64,000 bases of DNA from Scleromatobacter sp964418745 (GTDB lineage: Bacteria > Pseudomonadota > Gammaproteobacteria > Burkholderiales > Burkholderiaceae_C). The position numbers and the translations under genes are program-made. Of the stretch, positions 54,602-63,196 are shown one piece after another; position 1 is the first letter of the stretch, and each line of letters starts with the position of its first letter. Location of the stretch: assembly GCA_964418745.1 (NCBI GenBank), contig CAYQMX010000014.1, positions 114,843 through 178,842 of the forward strand, read 5' to 3'. A model generated the notes under the pieces. It was not told the DNA's origin, did no database searches, and saw nothing but the letters and a program-made list of their open reading frames with translations.

Positions 54602-55306
54602 ATGAGCACCCCGTTCCTCGAGATCAAGGGCCTGAACGCCTGGTACGGCGAGTCGCACGTGCTGCACGGCGTGGACCTGCACGTCGACGAAGGCGAGGTC
54701 GTCACGCTGCTGGGACGCAACGGCGCCGGCCGCACGACCACGATGCGCGCCATCATGGGCCTGACCGGGGCCCGCCAGGGCTCGATCAAGGTCAAGGGCC
54801 AGGAGACCATCGGCCTGCCCACGCACAAGGTGGCGCGGCTGGGCCTGGGCTACTGCCCCGAGGAGCGCGGCATCTTCTCCAGCCTGAGCTGCGAGGAGAA
54901 CCTGATGCTGCCGCCGGTGCTCAGCAAGGGTGGCATGCCGGTCGAGCAGATCTACGCGATGTTCCCGAACCTGGAGGAGCGCGCGCCCAGCCAGGGCACG
55001 CGGCTGTCGGGCGGCGAGCAGCAGATGCTGGCCGTCGCGCGCATCCTGCGCACCGGCGCGCGCCTGCTGCTGCTCGACGAGATCTCCGAAGGCCTCGCGC
55101 CGGTCATCGTGCAGAAGCTCGCCGAGATGGTGGTCGCGCTGCGCAAGCAGGGCTACACCATCGTCATGGTCGAACAGAACTTCCGCTTCGCCGCGCCGCT
55201 GGCCGACCGCTTCCTCGTGATGGAGCACGGGCAGGTGATCCAGCACTTCACGCAGGCCGAGCTGCCCGGCCGCATCGACAAGTTGCACGAGTACCTGGGC
55301 GTCTGA
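54602..55306 (+). CDS. livF: ABC transporter ATP-binding protein (LivF-like) with Arg in Walker A
   Basis: 234 residues. The P-loop reads GRNGAGRTT: the invariant Lys is R44 (codon CGC at 54731). The rest is normal: signature LSGGEQQML, Walker B LLLLDEIS, H-loop switch MVEQNF. LivF partners LivG in the transporter; an asymmetric dimer with one altered P-loop could still work with LivG's site intact. The change may be a common trait of this sub-family. It could also mark reduced ATPase. Confidence 0.88.
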   Translation: MSTPFLEIKGLNAWYGESHVLHGVDLHVDEGEVVTLLGRNGAGRTTTMRAIMGLTGARQGSIKVKGQETIGLPTHKVARLGLGYCPEERGIFSSLSCEENLMLPPVLSKGGMPVEQIYAMFPNLEERAPSQGTRLSGGEQQMLAVARILRTGARLLLLDEISEGLAPVIVQKLAEMVVALRKQGYTIVMVEQNFRFAAPLADRFLVMEHGQVIQHFTQAELPGRIDKLHEYLGV

Positions 55307-55365
55307 GCGACGCCCGCCGCTCTTTTCCACGCCCGCAAGACCACGACAAACAAGGAGACCGATTC

Positions 55366-56589
55366 ATGTTCAAGCCCCTTTCCGCCACCCTCAAGACCGT
55401 GGCCGTCGCCTGCCTCGGCGCGCTCGGCTTCGCCGGCGCCGCGCAGGCGCAGATCTCGGGCGACGTCGTCCGCATCGGCATCATCACCGACATGTCCGGT
55501 GTCTACGCCGACATCGACGGCCAGGGCGGCGTCGAGGCCATCAAGATGGCCATCGCCGACGCCGGCGGCGCCATCGGCGGCAAGAAGATCGAACTGGTCT
55601 ACGCCGACCACCAGAACAAGCCCGACATCGCCGCCGCCAAGGCGCGCGAGTGGTTCGACACCAACGGCCTGGACATGCTGATCGGCGGCACCAACTCCGG
55701 CACCAACCTGGCCATGGCCAAGGTGGCGGCCGAGAAGCACAAGCTGTTCATCTCGGTGGGCGGCGGCACCTCGGCGCTGACCAACGAGCAGTGCCAGCCC
55801 ACCACCATCCACTGGGCCTACGACACCACTGCGCTGGCCAAGGGCACCGGGAGCGCCGTGACCAAGGCGGGCGGCAAGACCTGGTACTTCCTGCAGGCCG
55901 ACTACGCCTTCGGCGCGGCGCTGGAAGGCGACACCGCCAAGGTGGTGGAAGCCAACGGCGGCAAGGTGCTGGGCGTGGTCAAGCACCCGCTGTCGGCCAG
56001 CGATTTCTCGTCGTTCCTGCTGCAGGCGCAGGCCAGCAAGGCGCAGATCCTGGGCCTGGCCAACGCCGGCGGCGACACCGTCAACGCCATCAAGGCCGCC
56101 AACGAGTTCGGCATCACCAAGACGATGAAGCTGGCCGGCCTGCTGATGTTCATCAACGACGTGCACTCGCTGGGCCTGAAGGCCACGCAGGGCATGTACC
56201 TGACCGACAGCTGGTACTGGAACAAGACGCCCGAGACGCGCGCCTGGGGCCGCCGCTACTTCGACGTCATGAAGAAGATGCCGTCCTCGCTGCAGGCCGG
56301 CGACTACTCGGCCGCCGCGGGCTACTTCGCGGCCGTCAAGGCGGCCGGCTCGGACGACACCGACAAGGTGCTCGCCAAGCTCAAGGCCACCAAGGTCAAC
56401 GACATGTTCATGAAGGACGGCTGGTTGCGCGCCGACGGCAGCATGATCCACGACATGTACCTGATGCGCGTCAAGGAACCGTCGGCGTCCAAGGAACCCT
56501 GGGACTACTACGAAGTCCAGGACGTGATCAAGGGCGAGGCGGCCTGGACCACGAAGGCGGAAACCAAGTGCGCCGCCTGGAAGGGCTGA
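55366..56589 (+). CDS. livK: ABC transporter substrate-binding protein (LivK-like)
   Basis: 407 residues. Signal peptide (cleaved near AQAQ) then a type I periplasmic-binding fold: VVRIGIITDMSGVYADIDGQGG, GGTNSGTN, TWYFLQADYAFG. Length and motif are like the urea/aromatic/branched-chain group (Peripla_BP_6). AGGAG precedes the ATG. It is the third gene of the liv cluster. Ligand unknown. An intergenic repeat separates it from livH. Confidence 0.9.
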   Translation: MFKPLSATLKTVAVACLGALGFAGAAQAQISGDVVRIGIITDMSGVYADIDGQGGVEAIKMAIADAGGAIGGKKIELVYADHQNKPDIAAAKAREWFDTNGLDMLIGGTNSGTNLAMAKVAAEKHKLFISVGGGTSALTNEQCQPTTIHWAYDTTALAKGTGSAVTKAGGKTWYFLQADYAFGAALEGDTAKVVEANGGKVLGVVKHPLSASDFSSFLLQAQASKAQILGLANAGGDTVNAIKAANEFGITKTMKLAGLLMFINDVHSLGLKATQGMYLTDSWYWNKTPETRAWGRRYFDVMKKMPSSLQAGDYSAAAGYFAAVKAAGSDDTDKVLAKLKATKVNDMFMKDGWLRADGSMIHDMYLMRVKEPSASKEPWDYYEVQDVIKGEAAWTTKAETKCAAWKG

Positions 56590-56672
56590 GCCCCCACGCT
56601 CGCTAGCGCTCGCTGCCCCCCGAGGGGGCGCTCCGCGACTGGCCCGGCGGAGCCGGATCCAGCGCTCCCTCG
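56590..56672 (+). repeat. Intergenic repeat copy 4
   Basis: Starts right after the livK stop. Hairpin core CTGCCCCCCGAGGGGGCG (56613-56630), then the 20-mer GGCCCGGCGGAGCCGGATCC (56641-56660) identical to copy 2. Within the liv operon it could affect differential expression of livK and downstream permeases. Confidence 0.65.
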
Positions 56673-56788
56673 GACGTCCGTCGGGGCAAGCCGGCGGCAG
56701 CGCCGGGGCGAGCCCGGGCCCCCCGTCTCCATCGGGCCACCGGACAAGCCGCGGTGGCCCGTCGCACATCAGTTGGAGTGTTTTCTAG

Positions 56789-57676
56789 ATGACCGAAATA
56801 TTCGGCGTTCCCCTGCAGGCCTTGTTCGGGCAGTTGCTGCTGGGGCTCGTCAACGGCTCGTTCTACGCCATGCTCAGCCTCGGGCTGGCCGTCATCTTCG
56901 GCCTGCTCGGCGTCGTCAACTTCGCGCATGGCGCGCTCTACATGCTGGGCGCCTACGTGGCGTGGTTCAGCATGGACCGCTGGGGCCTGAGCTACTGGTG
57001 GGCGCTGTTGCTGGGGCCGCTGGTCATCGGCGCGCTGGGCGCGCTGATCGAGCGCACGCTGCTCAAGCGCCTCTATGCGCTCGATCCGCTGTACGGGCTG
57101 CTGCTGACCTTCGGGCTGGCGCTGATCTTCCAGGGCGTGTTCCAGCAGTACTACGGTTCGTCGGGCCAGCAGTACTCGGCGCCGGACCAGCTGTCGGGCG
57201 CCACCAACCTGGGCTTCATGGTGCTGCCGAACTACCGCGGCTGGGTGGTGCTGGTGTCGCTGGCGGTGTGCTTCGGCACCTGGTTCCTGATCGAACGCAC
57301 GCAGCTCGGTGCGCTGCTGCGCGCCGGCACGGAGAACCCGTCGCTGGTGCAGGCCTTCGGCGTCAACGTGCCCCTGATGGTGACGCTCACCTATGCCGGC
57401 GGCGCCGCGCTGGCCGGCCTGGCCGGCGTGCTGGCCGCGCCGGTCACGCAGGTGACGCCGCTGATGGGCAGCAACCTGATCATCGTGGTCTTCGCCGTCG
57501 TCGTGATCGGCGGCATGGGCTCGATCATCGGCTCCATCCTCACCGGCCTGGCACTCGGCCTGGTCGAAGGCCTCACCCGAGTGTTCTATCCCGAAGCCTC
57601 GAGCATCGTCGTGTTCGTGATCATGGCCGTCGTGCTGATGTTCCGACCCGCCGGCCTGTTCGGGAAGGAGAAATGA
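56789..57676 (+). CDS. livH: Branched-chain amino acid type ABC transporter permease (LivH-like)
   Basis: 295 residues, eight or so helices. LGLAVIFGLLGVVNFAHGALYMLGAY is the LivH signature and FAVVVIGGMGSIIGSILTGL the coupling-helix region. It forms the inner-membrane channel with LivM. Its stop overlaps the livM start. Preceded by 199 bp with repeat copy 4. Confidence 0.92.
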   Translation: MTEIFGVPLQALFGQLLLGLVNGSFYAMLSLGLAVIFGLLGVVNFAHGALYMLGAYVAWFSMDRWGLSYWWALLLGPLVIGALGALIERTLLKRLYALDPLYGLLLTFGLALIFQGVFQQYYGSSGQQYSAPDQLSGATNLGFMVLPNYRGWVVLVSLAVCFGTWFLIERTQLGALLRAGTENPSLVQAFGVNVPLMVTLTYAGGAALAGLAGVLAAPVTQVTPLMGSNLIIVVFAVVVIGGMGSIIGSILTGLALGLVEGLTRVFYPEASSIVVFVIMAVVLMFRPAGLFGKEK

Positions 57677-58632
57677 TGCGCTGGCTCGGAACCGGCACGG
57701 AGCGCGCGGGCAAGACCGCGTGGCTCGTCGCCCTGCTGCTGCTGATCGCGGCCCCCTTCGTCGGCGTCTATCCGATCTTCGTGATGTCGGCCCTTTGCTT
57801 CGCGATCTACGCGATGGCCTTCAACCTGTTGCTGGGCTACACCGGCCTGCTGTCGTTCGGCCACGCGGCCTTCTTCGGCGGCGCGGCCTACGTCACGGGC
57901 TGGCTGGTGCACACGCAGAACTGGACGCCCGAGCTCGGCATCCTGGGCGGCACGCTGGCCGCCGCGGCCGCCGGCCTGGTGGTCGGCCTGATCGCCATCC
58001 GGCGCCAGGGCATCTACTTCGCGATGGTGACCCTGGCACTGGCGCAGATGCTGTATTTCTTCTTCCTGGAGGCGCCGTTCACCGGCGGCGAGGACGGCAT
58101 CCAGGGCATCCAGCGCGGCAAGCTGTTCGGCCTGCTGTCGCTGGACAACGACCTCGCGCTGTACTTCTTCGTGCTGGCCATCTTCGTCGGCGTCTTCCTG
58201 CTGGTGCTGCGCATCGTGCACTCGCCCTACGGCCAGGTGCTCAAGGCGATCCGCGAGAACGAGCCGCGCGCGATCTCGCTGGGCTACAACGTCGACCGCT
58301 ACAAGCTGCTGGCCTTCGTGCTCTCGGCCTCCATCGCCGGACTCGGCGGCGCGCTCAAGCCGCTGGTACTGCACCTGGCGAGCCTGCAGGACGTGCGCTG
58401 GGAGCAGTCGGGCGAGGTGATCCTGATGACGCTGCTGGGCGGCCTCGGCACCTTCGCCGGCCCGGTGCTGGGCGCGTTCACGGTCATCGGCCTGCAGAAC
58501 TTCCTGTCCGACCGCGCGGGTTCGTGGACCGGCGTGATCATCGGCTGCATCTTCGTGCTGTGCGTGGTCGCGTTCCGCAAGGGCTTCGTGGGCGAGTTGC
58601 TGGCGTGGCAGAAGCGGCGCCAGCCCAAGTGA
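57673..58632 (+). CDS. livM: Branched-chain amino acid type ABC transporter permease (LivM-like)
   Basis: 319 residues, about ten helices. FNLLLGYTGLLSFGHAAFFGGAAY and the coupling motif LLGGLGTFAGPVLGAF match LivM. GGAAGGAG lies five bases before the ATG at 57673, which overlaps the livH stop. An inner-membrane partner of LivH. Last gene of the liv cluster. Confidence 0.92.
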   Translation: MMRWLGTGTERAGKTAWLVALLLLIAAPFVGVYPIFVMSALCFAIYAMAFNLLLGYTGLLSFGHAAFFGGAAYVTGWLVHTQNWTPELGILGGTLAAAAAGLVVGLIAIRRQGIYFAMVTLALAQMLYFFFLEAPFTGGEDGIQGIQRGKLFGLLSLDNDLALYFFVLAIFVGVFLLVLRIVHSPYGQVLKAIRENEPRAISLGYNVDRYKLLAFVLSASIAGLGGALKPLVLHLASLQDVRWEQSGEVILMTLLGGLGTFAGPVLGAFTVIGLQNFLSDRAGSWTGVIIGCIFVLCVVAFRKGFVGELLAWQKRRQPK

Positions 58633-58715
58633 CGAGCGGGCAGCCGGATTGAGGCGACCGGGCCGGCGGCGCGCGAAATCCGCCGCCGCCGGACCCACCC
58701 GTGTCTAATACGGGC

Positions 58716-60035
58716 ATGAGCTTCCAATCCCTCGGCCTCGGCGCGCCGTTCCAGCGCGCGGCCCAACAGCGCGGCTACCTCGGCCCCACGCCGATCCAGT
58801 CGGCGGCCATTCCGGCCGCCCTCGAGGGCCGCGACGTGCAGGGCACGGCCCGCACCGGCTCCGGCAAGACGCAGGCGTTCGGCTGGCCGGTGCTGCAGCG
58901 CCTGGCCGATGCCGGCGTGCCCGCGCCGGGCCAGCAGCGCCCGGTGCGCGCGCTGATCCTGGCGCCCACGCGCGAGCTCGCGGCGCAGATCGGCGAGTCG
59001 CTGCGCGAGGACGCGCAGCACCTGGCGGTGGCGCTGAAGATCGCCATCGCCTACGGCGGCGTGTCGATCAACCCGCAGATGATGCGGCTGCGCGGCGGCG
59101 CCGACATCGTCGTCGCCACGCCCGGCCGCCTGCTGGACCTCATCGACCAGAACGCGGTGACCATCGCCGACGTGCAGACCCTGGTGCTGGACGAGGCCGA
59201 CAAGCTGCTGGACATGGGCTTCGCCGACGAGTTGAAGCGCATCCTCTCGCTGCTGCCGCCGCAGCGCCAGACCTTGCTGTTCTCGGCGACGTTCCCGCGC
59301 GCCGTGCTGGCGCTGGCGGCGACGATGCTGCACGAGCCGTTCACCATCGACGTGCCCGACGTCCCCAGCGACAGCGCCGCGGCGCTCGCCGCGCAGGGTG
59401 CCCAGATCGTCCAGCGCGCCATCGCCGTCGATACGCCGGCGCGTTCCCAGCTGCTGCTCAAGCTGATCCGCGACCACGGCTGGAAGCGCGTGCTCGTCTT
59501 CGTCGCCACGCAGCACGCCACCGAGCATGTCGCCTCCAAGCTCTACGTGGGCGGGCTCAAGGCCGAGGCCTTCCATGGCGACCTCAGCCAGGGGCGGCGC
59601 ACCCAGCTGCTCGACGACTTCAAGGCCTCGCGCCTGCAGGTGCTCGTGGCCACCGACCTCGCGGCGCGCGGCATCGACATCGTGCAGCTGCCGGTGGTCG
59701 TCAACTACGACCTGCCGCGCTCGGCCGACGACCACGTGCACCGCATCGGCCGCACCGGCCGCGCCGGCGAGGCCGGCCTCGCGGTGAGCTTCGTCACCCC
59801 GGCCAGCGAGGCGCACTTCCGCCTGATCGAGAACCGCCAGGGCCAGCGCGTGCCGCGCGAGAAGATCGCCGGCTTCGAGCCCACCGAAGTCGCGCCGCCC
59901 AAGGGCGCGGCCGAGGCGCCGGGCGGCAAGGGCGGCGTCAAGGGCAAGCGCCCGAGCAAGAAGGACAAGCTGCGCGCCGCCGAGGCGGCCAAGGCCGCGG
60001 AGCGCGCAGCGCGGGCCGCCAAGCGCAACCGCTGA
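58716..60035 (+). CDS. DEAD-box RNA helicase (RhlE-like)
   Basis: 439 residues. Q motif (FQRAAQQRGYLGPTPIQ), ARTGSGKT (45-52), PTRELA, DEAD (VLDEADKLL), SAT, RGxDI (ARGIDI) and HRIGRTGR motifs are all present. The C-terminal ~70 residues are Lys/Ala-rich and disordered, typical of RhlE-like helicases. It remodels RNA, for example in cold or ribosome assembly. The ATG at 58716 is taken; a GTG at 58701 is possible. Convergent with the FUSC gene. Confidence 0.92.
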   Translation: MSFQSLGLGAPFQRAAQQRGYLGPTPIQSAAIPAALEGRDVQGTARTGSGKTQAFGWPVLQRLADAGVPAPGQQRPVRALILAPTRELAAQIGESLREDAQHLAVALKIAIAYGGVSINPQMMRLRGGADIVVATPGRLLDLIDQNAVTIADVQTLVLDEADKLLDMGFADELKRILSLLPPQRQTLLFSATFPRAVLALAATMLHEPFTIDVPDVPSDSAAALAAQGAQIVQRAIAVDTPARSQLLLKLIRDHGWKRVLVFVATQHATEHVASKLYVGGLKAEAFHGDLSQGRRTQLLDDFKASRLQVLVATDLAARGIDIVQLPVVVNYDLPRSADDHVHRIGRTGRAGEAGLAVSFVTPASEAHFRLIENRQGQRVPREKIAGFEPTEVAPPKGAAEAPGGKGGVKGKRPSKKDKLRAAEAAKAAERAARAAKRNR

Positions 60036-60038
60036 GGG

Positions 60039-62291
60039 TCAGCGCGCCGCGGCCTTGAGCGCCTGCGCCGCCAGTCCCACGCGGCGCGCGGCGCGCGTGG
60101 CCAGCTGCAGGCGGCGCCGCAGCCACGGCAGCACTGCGCTGTCGGGCAGCGCCGCGGGCACCGCGGTGTGGTCGACGTCCTCGCTGGGCACGGTGCCGCT
60201 GACCACCACCGGCGCGCCCGCCGCGCCGGGCGCGCCGCGCTGGGGCGAGGTGGCCACGTCCGGGTTATCGAGGGCCTGGTTCAGCGCCGCGCAGGCCTCG
60301 ACCAGCGCTTGTTGCGCCACCGCCGGTTCCAGCTGCGCGCCGCGGCGCGCCAGCAGCAGCCGCACGGCCACCAGCTGCGCCATCAGCACGTGGCAACGCG
60401 TGAGCATCTCGGCCAGCGCGTACACCGGCACCTGCACGCGCTCGGGCTCGGCCCCGGTGCGTTGCGCGGCCGCGGCGATGGCGCCGACCGCCTCGTAGAC
60501 CTCGCGCCGGGCCAGCCGCAGCTTCAGGTCGGGCAGCGCCGGATCGGGCAGGCGCATCACCTCGGTGGTGAGGGCGCGCAGACTCTTGAGCACCCGCTCG
60601 GTCAGGCGGCCCACGCCGCGCCGCTCCCACCACGGCCACACGTAGCTGAAGCCCCAGGCGAGCGCCGCGCCCATCACGGTGTCGGCGATGCGCTCGAGCA
60701 CGCCGAAGTTCGCCGAGTCCGGCGCGGCCATGTGGGCCTGTATCAGCGCCATCACGCTGGCCGCGGCCGCCGTCACCAGGTAGCGCGCGGTGGTGAACGA
60801 GTGCGCGATGCCCACCGCGATCAGGAACGCCAGCGTGGTCAGCCACGGCGCGCCGAACTGCGCCAGCACCAGCACCAGCAGGCAGCCGATCATCGTGCCC
60901 AGCACCCGGTCGTTGCGGCGCGACAGCGTCTGCTCGAGGTTGCCGCGCAGCACCACGGCCACGCTCAGCACCAGCCAGTGCGGATGCGAGGCCCAGGGCA
61001 GCGCCAGGCCGATGAAGTACGCGCTGCCGAGCGCCAGGCTCAGGCGCACCGCGTGGCGGAAGATCGGCGAGCGCGTGGTGAGCTGCGCGCGCAGCGTGGC
61101 CAGCGGCCAGCCCTCGGTGGAGATGAAGACCTGCAGCTCGTCGCGCGACAGCGGCAGCGGCGTGGCCTCGCCGCGCAGCGCGGCCTGCATGCGCCCGAGC
61201 ACCGCCACCAGCTGGCGGGCGCGGCCGTAGAACGCCACCGCCAGCGAGTAGCGTGGATCGGTCGCGGCGAACAGCGGCACGCGCGCGGTCGCCGGCGCGC
61301 CGGCGACCGCGGGGGCGGCCTGCGCGGGCCGCGCGGGATGCGGCAGCCCGGCCTCGCCGGCCTCGATGTCCGGGTCGTCCAGCGCCGCCGAGAGCGCCGC
61401 CGGCACCTGCATGCCGTAGTCGCGCAGGCCCTGGGCCATCGCGTCCACGGCATCGGCCACGCGGACCACGTGCAGGCGCAGCCGGTCGCGCAACTGGCCC
61501 GCGGCACTGTCCTGGCCCAGCAGCTCGATGTCGAGCTCGCCGGCCATCAGGGTGTCGCGCATCTCCACGGCCTGCAGCAGCACCGCGATCGCGGGCCCGG
61601 TGTGAGGCTGGCCGGCGGCGGGAAACAGAAGGTCGCGCGCGGCCTGCAGGCGGTCGTCGAGCGCCACCTGGCTGCGGATCCAGTCCTGTAGCGGCAGCGC
61701 GCCGGCGTCGGCCTCGTTGCGCGACAGCAGCACGGCGCGCGAGCGCAGCAACGCCGCCAGGGCCTGCAGGGCGGACGCCAGGGCCAGCGTGCGGTAGCGC
61801 GGCTGGAGCAGGCGCGAGCACAGCACCGCCCAGCTGAAATACGCCAGCGCGCCGACGGCCGACCAGGCCGAGTGGATCAGCAGCGCCGTGGCGGTGGGCG
61901 GCGGCGGCGCGGCCAGCGTGAAGATGAGCGCCAGGATCGGGATGAACGACAGCGGTCCTGCGCGCAGCCCCCAGGCCAGCGCCATGGTCGAGCAGAACGC
62001 CAGGAACATGATGGTCAGGCCCATCGCGAAGCCCGACTCGCGCAGCAGCCCCACCAGCAGGCCGCTGACGCAGCCCACCACCGCGCCCATGCCCACGCGG
62101 CGCCAGGTTCGTGCGGGCGCGATCGGCAGGTCGGCCAGGCTGGCGCAGATGGCGCCGGTGGCCGCGGCCAGCGCGGCCAGCTTGCCGGCGGCCAGCGCCA
62201 GCGTGACCTGGATGAGGGAGATGCCCAGCGCCACGGCCAGGCCGTTGAGCACGTGCGCGGGCAGCCGCATGGCCAGGCGGGGGGTCTCCAT
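60039..62291 (-). CDS. FUSC family (YccS/aromatic acid exporter-like) membrane protein
   Basis: 750 residues with two blocks of about six helices each (about 10-170 and 400-510) and soluble domains after each block. HWLVLSVAVVLRGNLEQTLSRRNDRVLGTMIGCLL is the FUSC signature. Members export aromatic acids or drugs or are of unknown role. Start at 62291 (an earlier ATG at 62300 is possible). Divergent from the DUF2059 lipoprotein gene. Last ~110 residues are Pro/Ala-rich. Confidence 0.88.
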   Translation of the reverse strand: METPRLAMRLPAHVLNGLAVALGISLIQVTLALAAGKLAALAAATGAICASLADLPIAPARTWRRVGMGAVVGCVSGLLVGLLRESGFAMGLTIMFLAFCSTMALAWGLRAGPLSFIPILALIFTLAAPPPPTATALLIHSAWSAVGALAYFSWAVLCSRLLQPRYRTLALASALQALAALLRSRAVLLSRNEADAGALPLQDWIRSQVALDDRLQAARDLLFPAAGQPHTGPAIAVLLQAVEMRDTLMAGELDIELLGQDSAAGQLRDRLRLHVVRVADAVDAMAQGLRDYGMQVPAALSAALDDPDIEAGEAGLPHPARPAQAAPAVAGAPATARVPLFAATDPRYSLAVAFYGRARQLVAVLGRMQAALRGEATPLPLSRDELQVFISTEGWPLATLRAQLTTRSPIFRHAVRLSLALGSAYFIGLALPWASHPHWLVLSVAVVLRGNLEQTLSRRNDRVLGTMIGCLLVLVLAQFGAPWLTTLAFLIAVGIAHSFTTARYLVTAAAASVMALIQAHMAAPDSANFGVLERIADTVMGAALAWGFSYVWPWWERRGVGRLTERVLKSLRALTTEVMRLPDPALPDLKLRLARREVYEAVGAIAAAAQRTGAEPERVQVPVYALAEMLTRCHVLMAQLVAVRLLLARRGAQLEPAVAQQALVEACAALNQALDNPDVATSPQRGAPGAAGAPVVVSGTVPSEDVDHTAVPAALPDSAVLPWLRRRLQLATRAARRVGLAAQALKAAAR

Positions 62292-62370
62292 GCGGCGCAT
62301 TGTGGCGCAGGCGTGCGGCGCGCAGGCGGTGGCGCGAGAATGGCCGCTCCGCCCTGCGCCACCGCCCCTG

Positions 62371-63063
62371 ATGAAGACGCTGCTCCGTATCGCCCTGCCG
62401 TGCCTGCTCGCCGCCGTTGCCGGCTGCGCCAGCAACGAGGTGCCGCCGCCGGACGACCGCGCGCAGGCGCTCGCCGAATTCGTCGTCGCCTACCGGCTGG
62501 CCGACGCCTGGCCGCGCATGGCGCCCAAGATCGCCCGCGACTCGCTGCCCCGGCTGGAGGACGCCACGCATGCCGACCTCGACGCCACCCCGTTCGCCGA
62601 CCGCGCGCAGGCCGAGGCGGCCCACGCGCGCGTGCAGTCGCTGCTCGCGCAGGGGCAGCGCGAATTCGAGCAGGCGCTGCTGCACTTCGACGCCGACGAG
62701 TTCGCGGACTACACGGCCCGCGAGGTCTACGCGCGGCATTTCGACACCGCGGAGATCCGCCGGATGTCCGCGTTCTTCGCCGGGTCGACCGGGCGCAAGC
62801 TGAGCGCGCTGACGCCGGCCATCCTGGCCGAGAGCCGCCAGCCGCGCGCCGGCGACGTGATGGCGCGGCACTTCGATGCGCAGGAACTGGCCGAGATCGC
62901 CGCGTTCTGGAATTCGCCGGTCGGGTTGAAGATGAACGCCACCGCCGAGCAGGTCCGCGAGGAGATGCACGCCCATTTCATCGAGCGCTCCGAGCCCGCG
63001 CTGCAGGCGGTGGCGCGCCAGCTGGCCGCGCGCGCCGCGGCCGGTGACGGCGCCCGGCCCTGA
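62371..63063 (+). CDS. DUF2059 lipoprotein
   Basis: 230 residues. Lipoprotein signal with lipobox LAAVAGC (Cys near residue 19). The helical DUF2059 repeat is visible at FTAREVYARHFDTAEIRRMSAFFAGSTGRKL-like spacing: it recurs as VMARHFDAQELAEIAAFWNSPVGLKM, i.e. two copies. Membrane-attached in the periplasm; function unknown. ATG at 62371, 79 bp from the divergent FUSC gene. Confidence 0.85.
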   Translation: MKTLLRIALPCLLAAVAGCASNEVPPPDDRAQALAEFVVAYRLADAWPRMAPKIARDSLPRLEDATHADLDATPFADRAQAEAAHARVQSLLAQGQREFEQALLHFDADEFADYTAREVYARHFDTAEIRRMSAFFAGSTGRKLSALTPAILAESRQPRAGDVMARHFDAQELAEIAAFWNSPVGLKMNATAEQVREEMHAHFIERSEPALQAVARQLAARAAAGDGARP

Positions 63064-63196
63064 CGCGGCGCAGCATTTCGCGCGTCGCGTCGTCCCCACT
63101 TCAGGGACTTTTCGCATCGCCGCAACCCGCGATGCCGCACGCGGGGCCAATCATTGCGACAATACGCCCCTTCACCGCTTTCCTTCCAGCTGCCGC

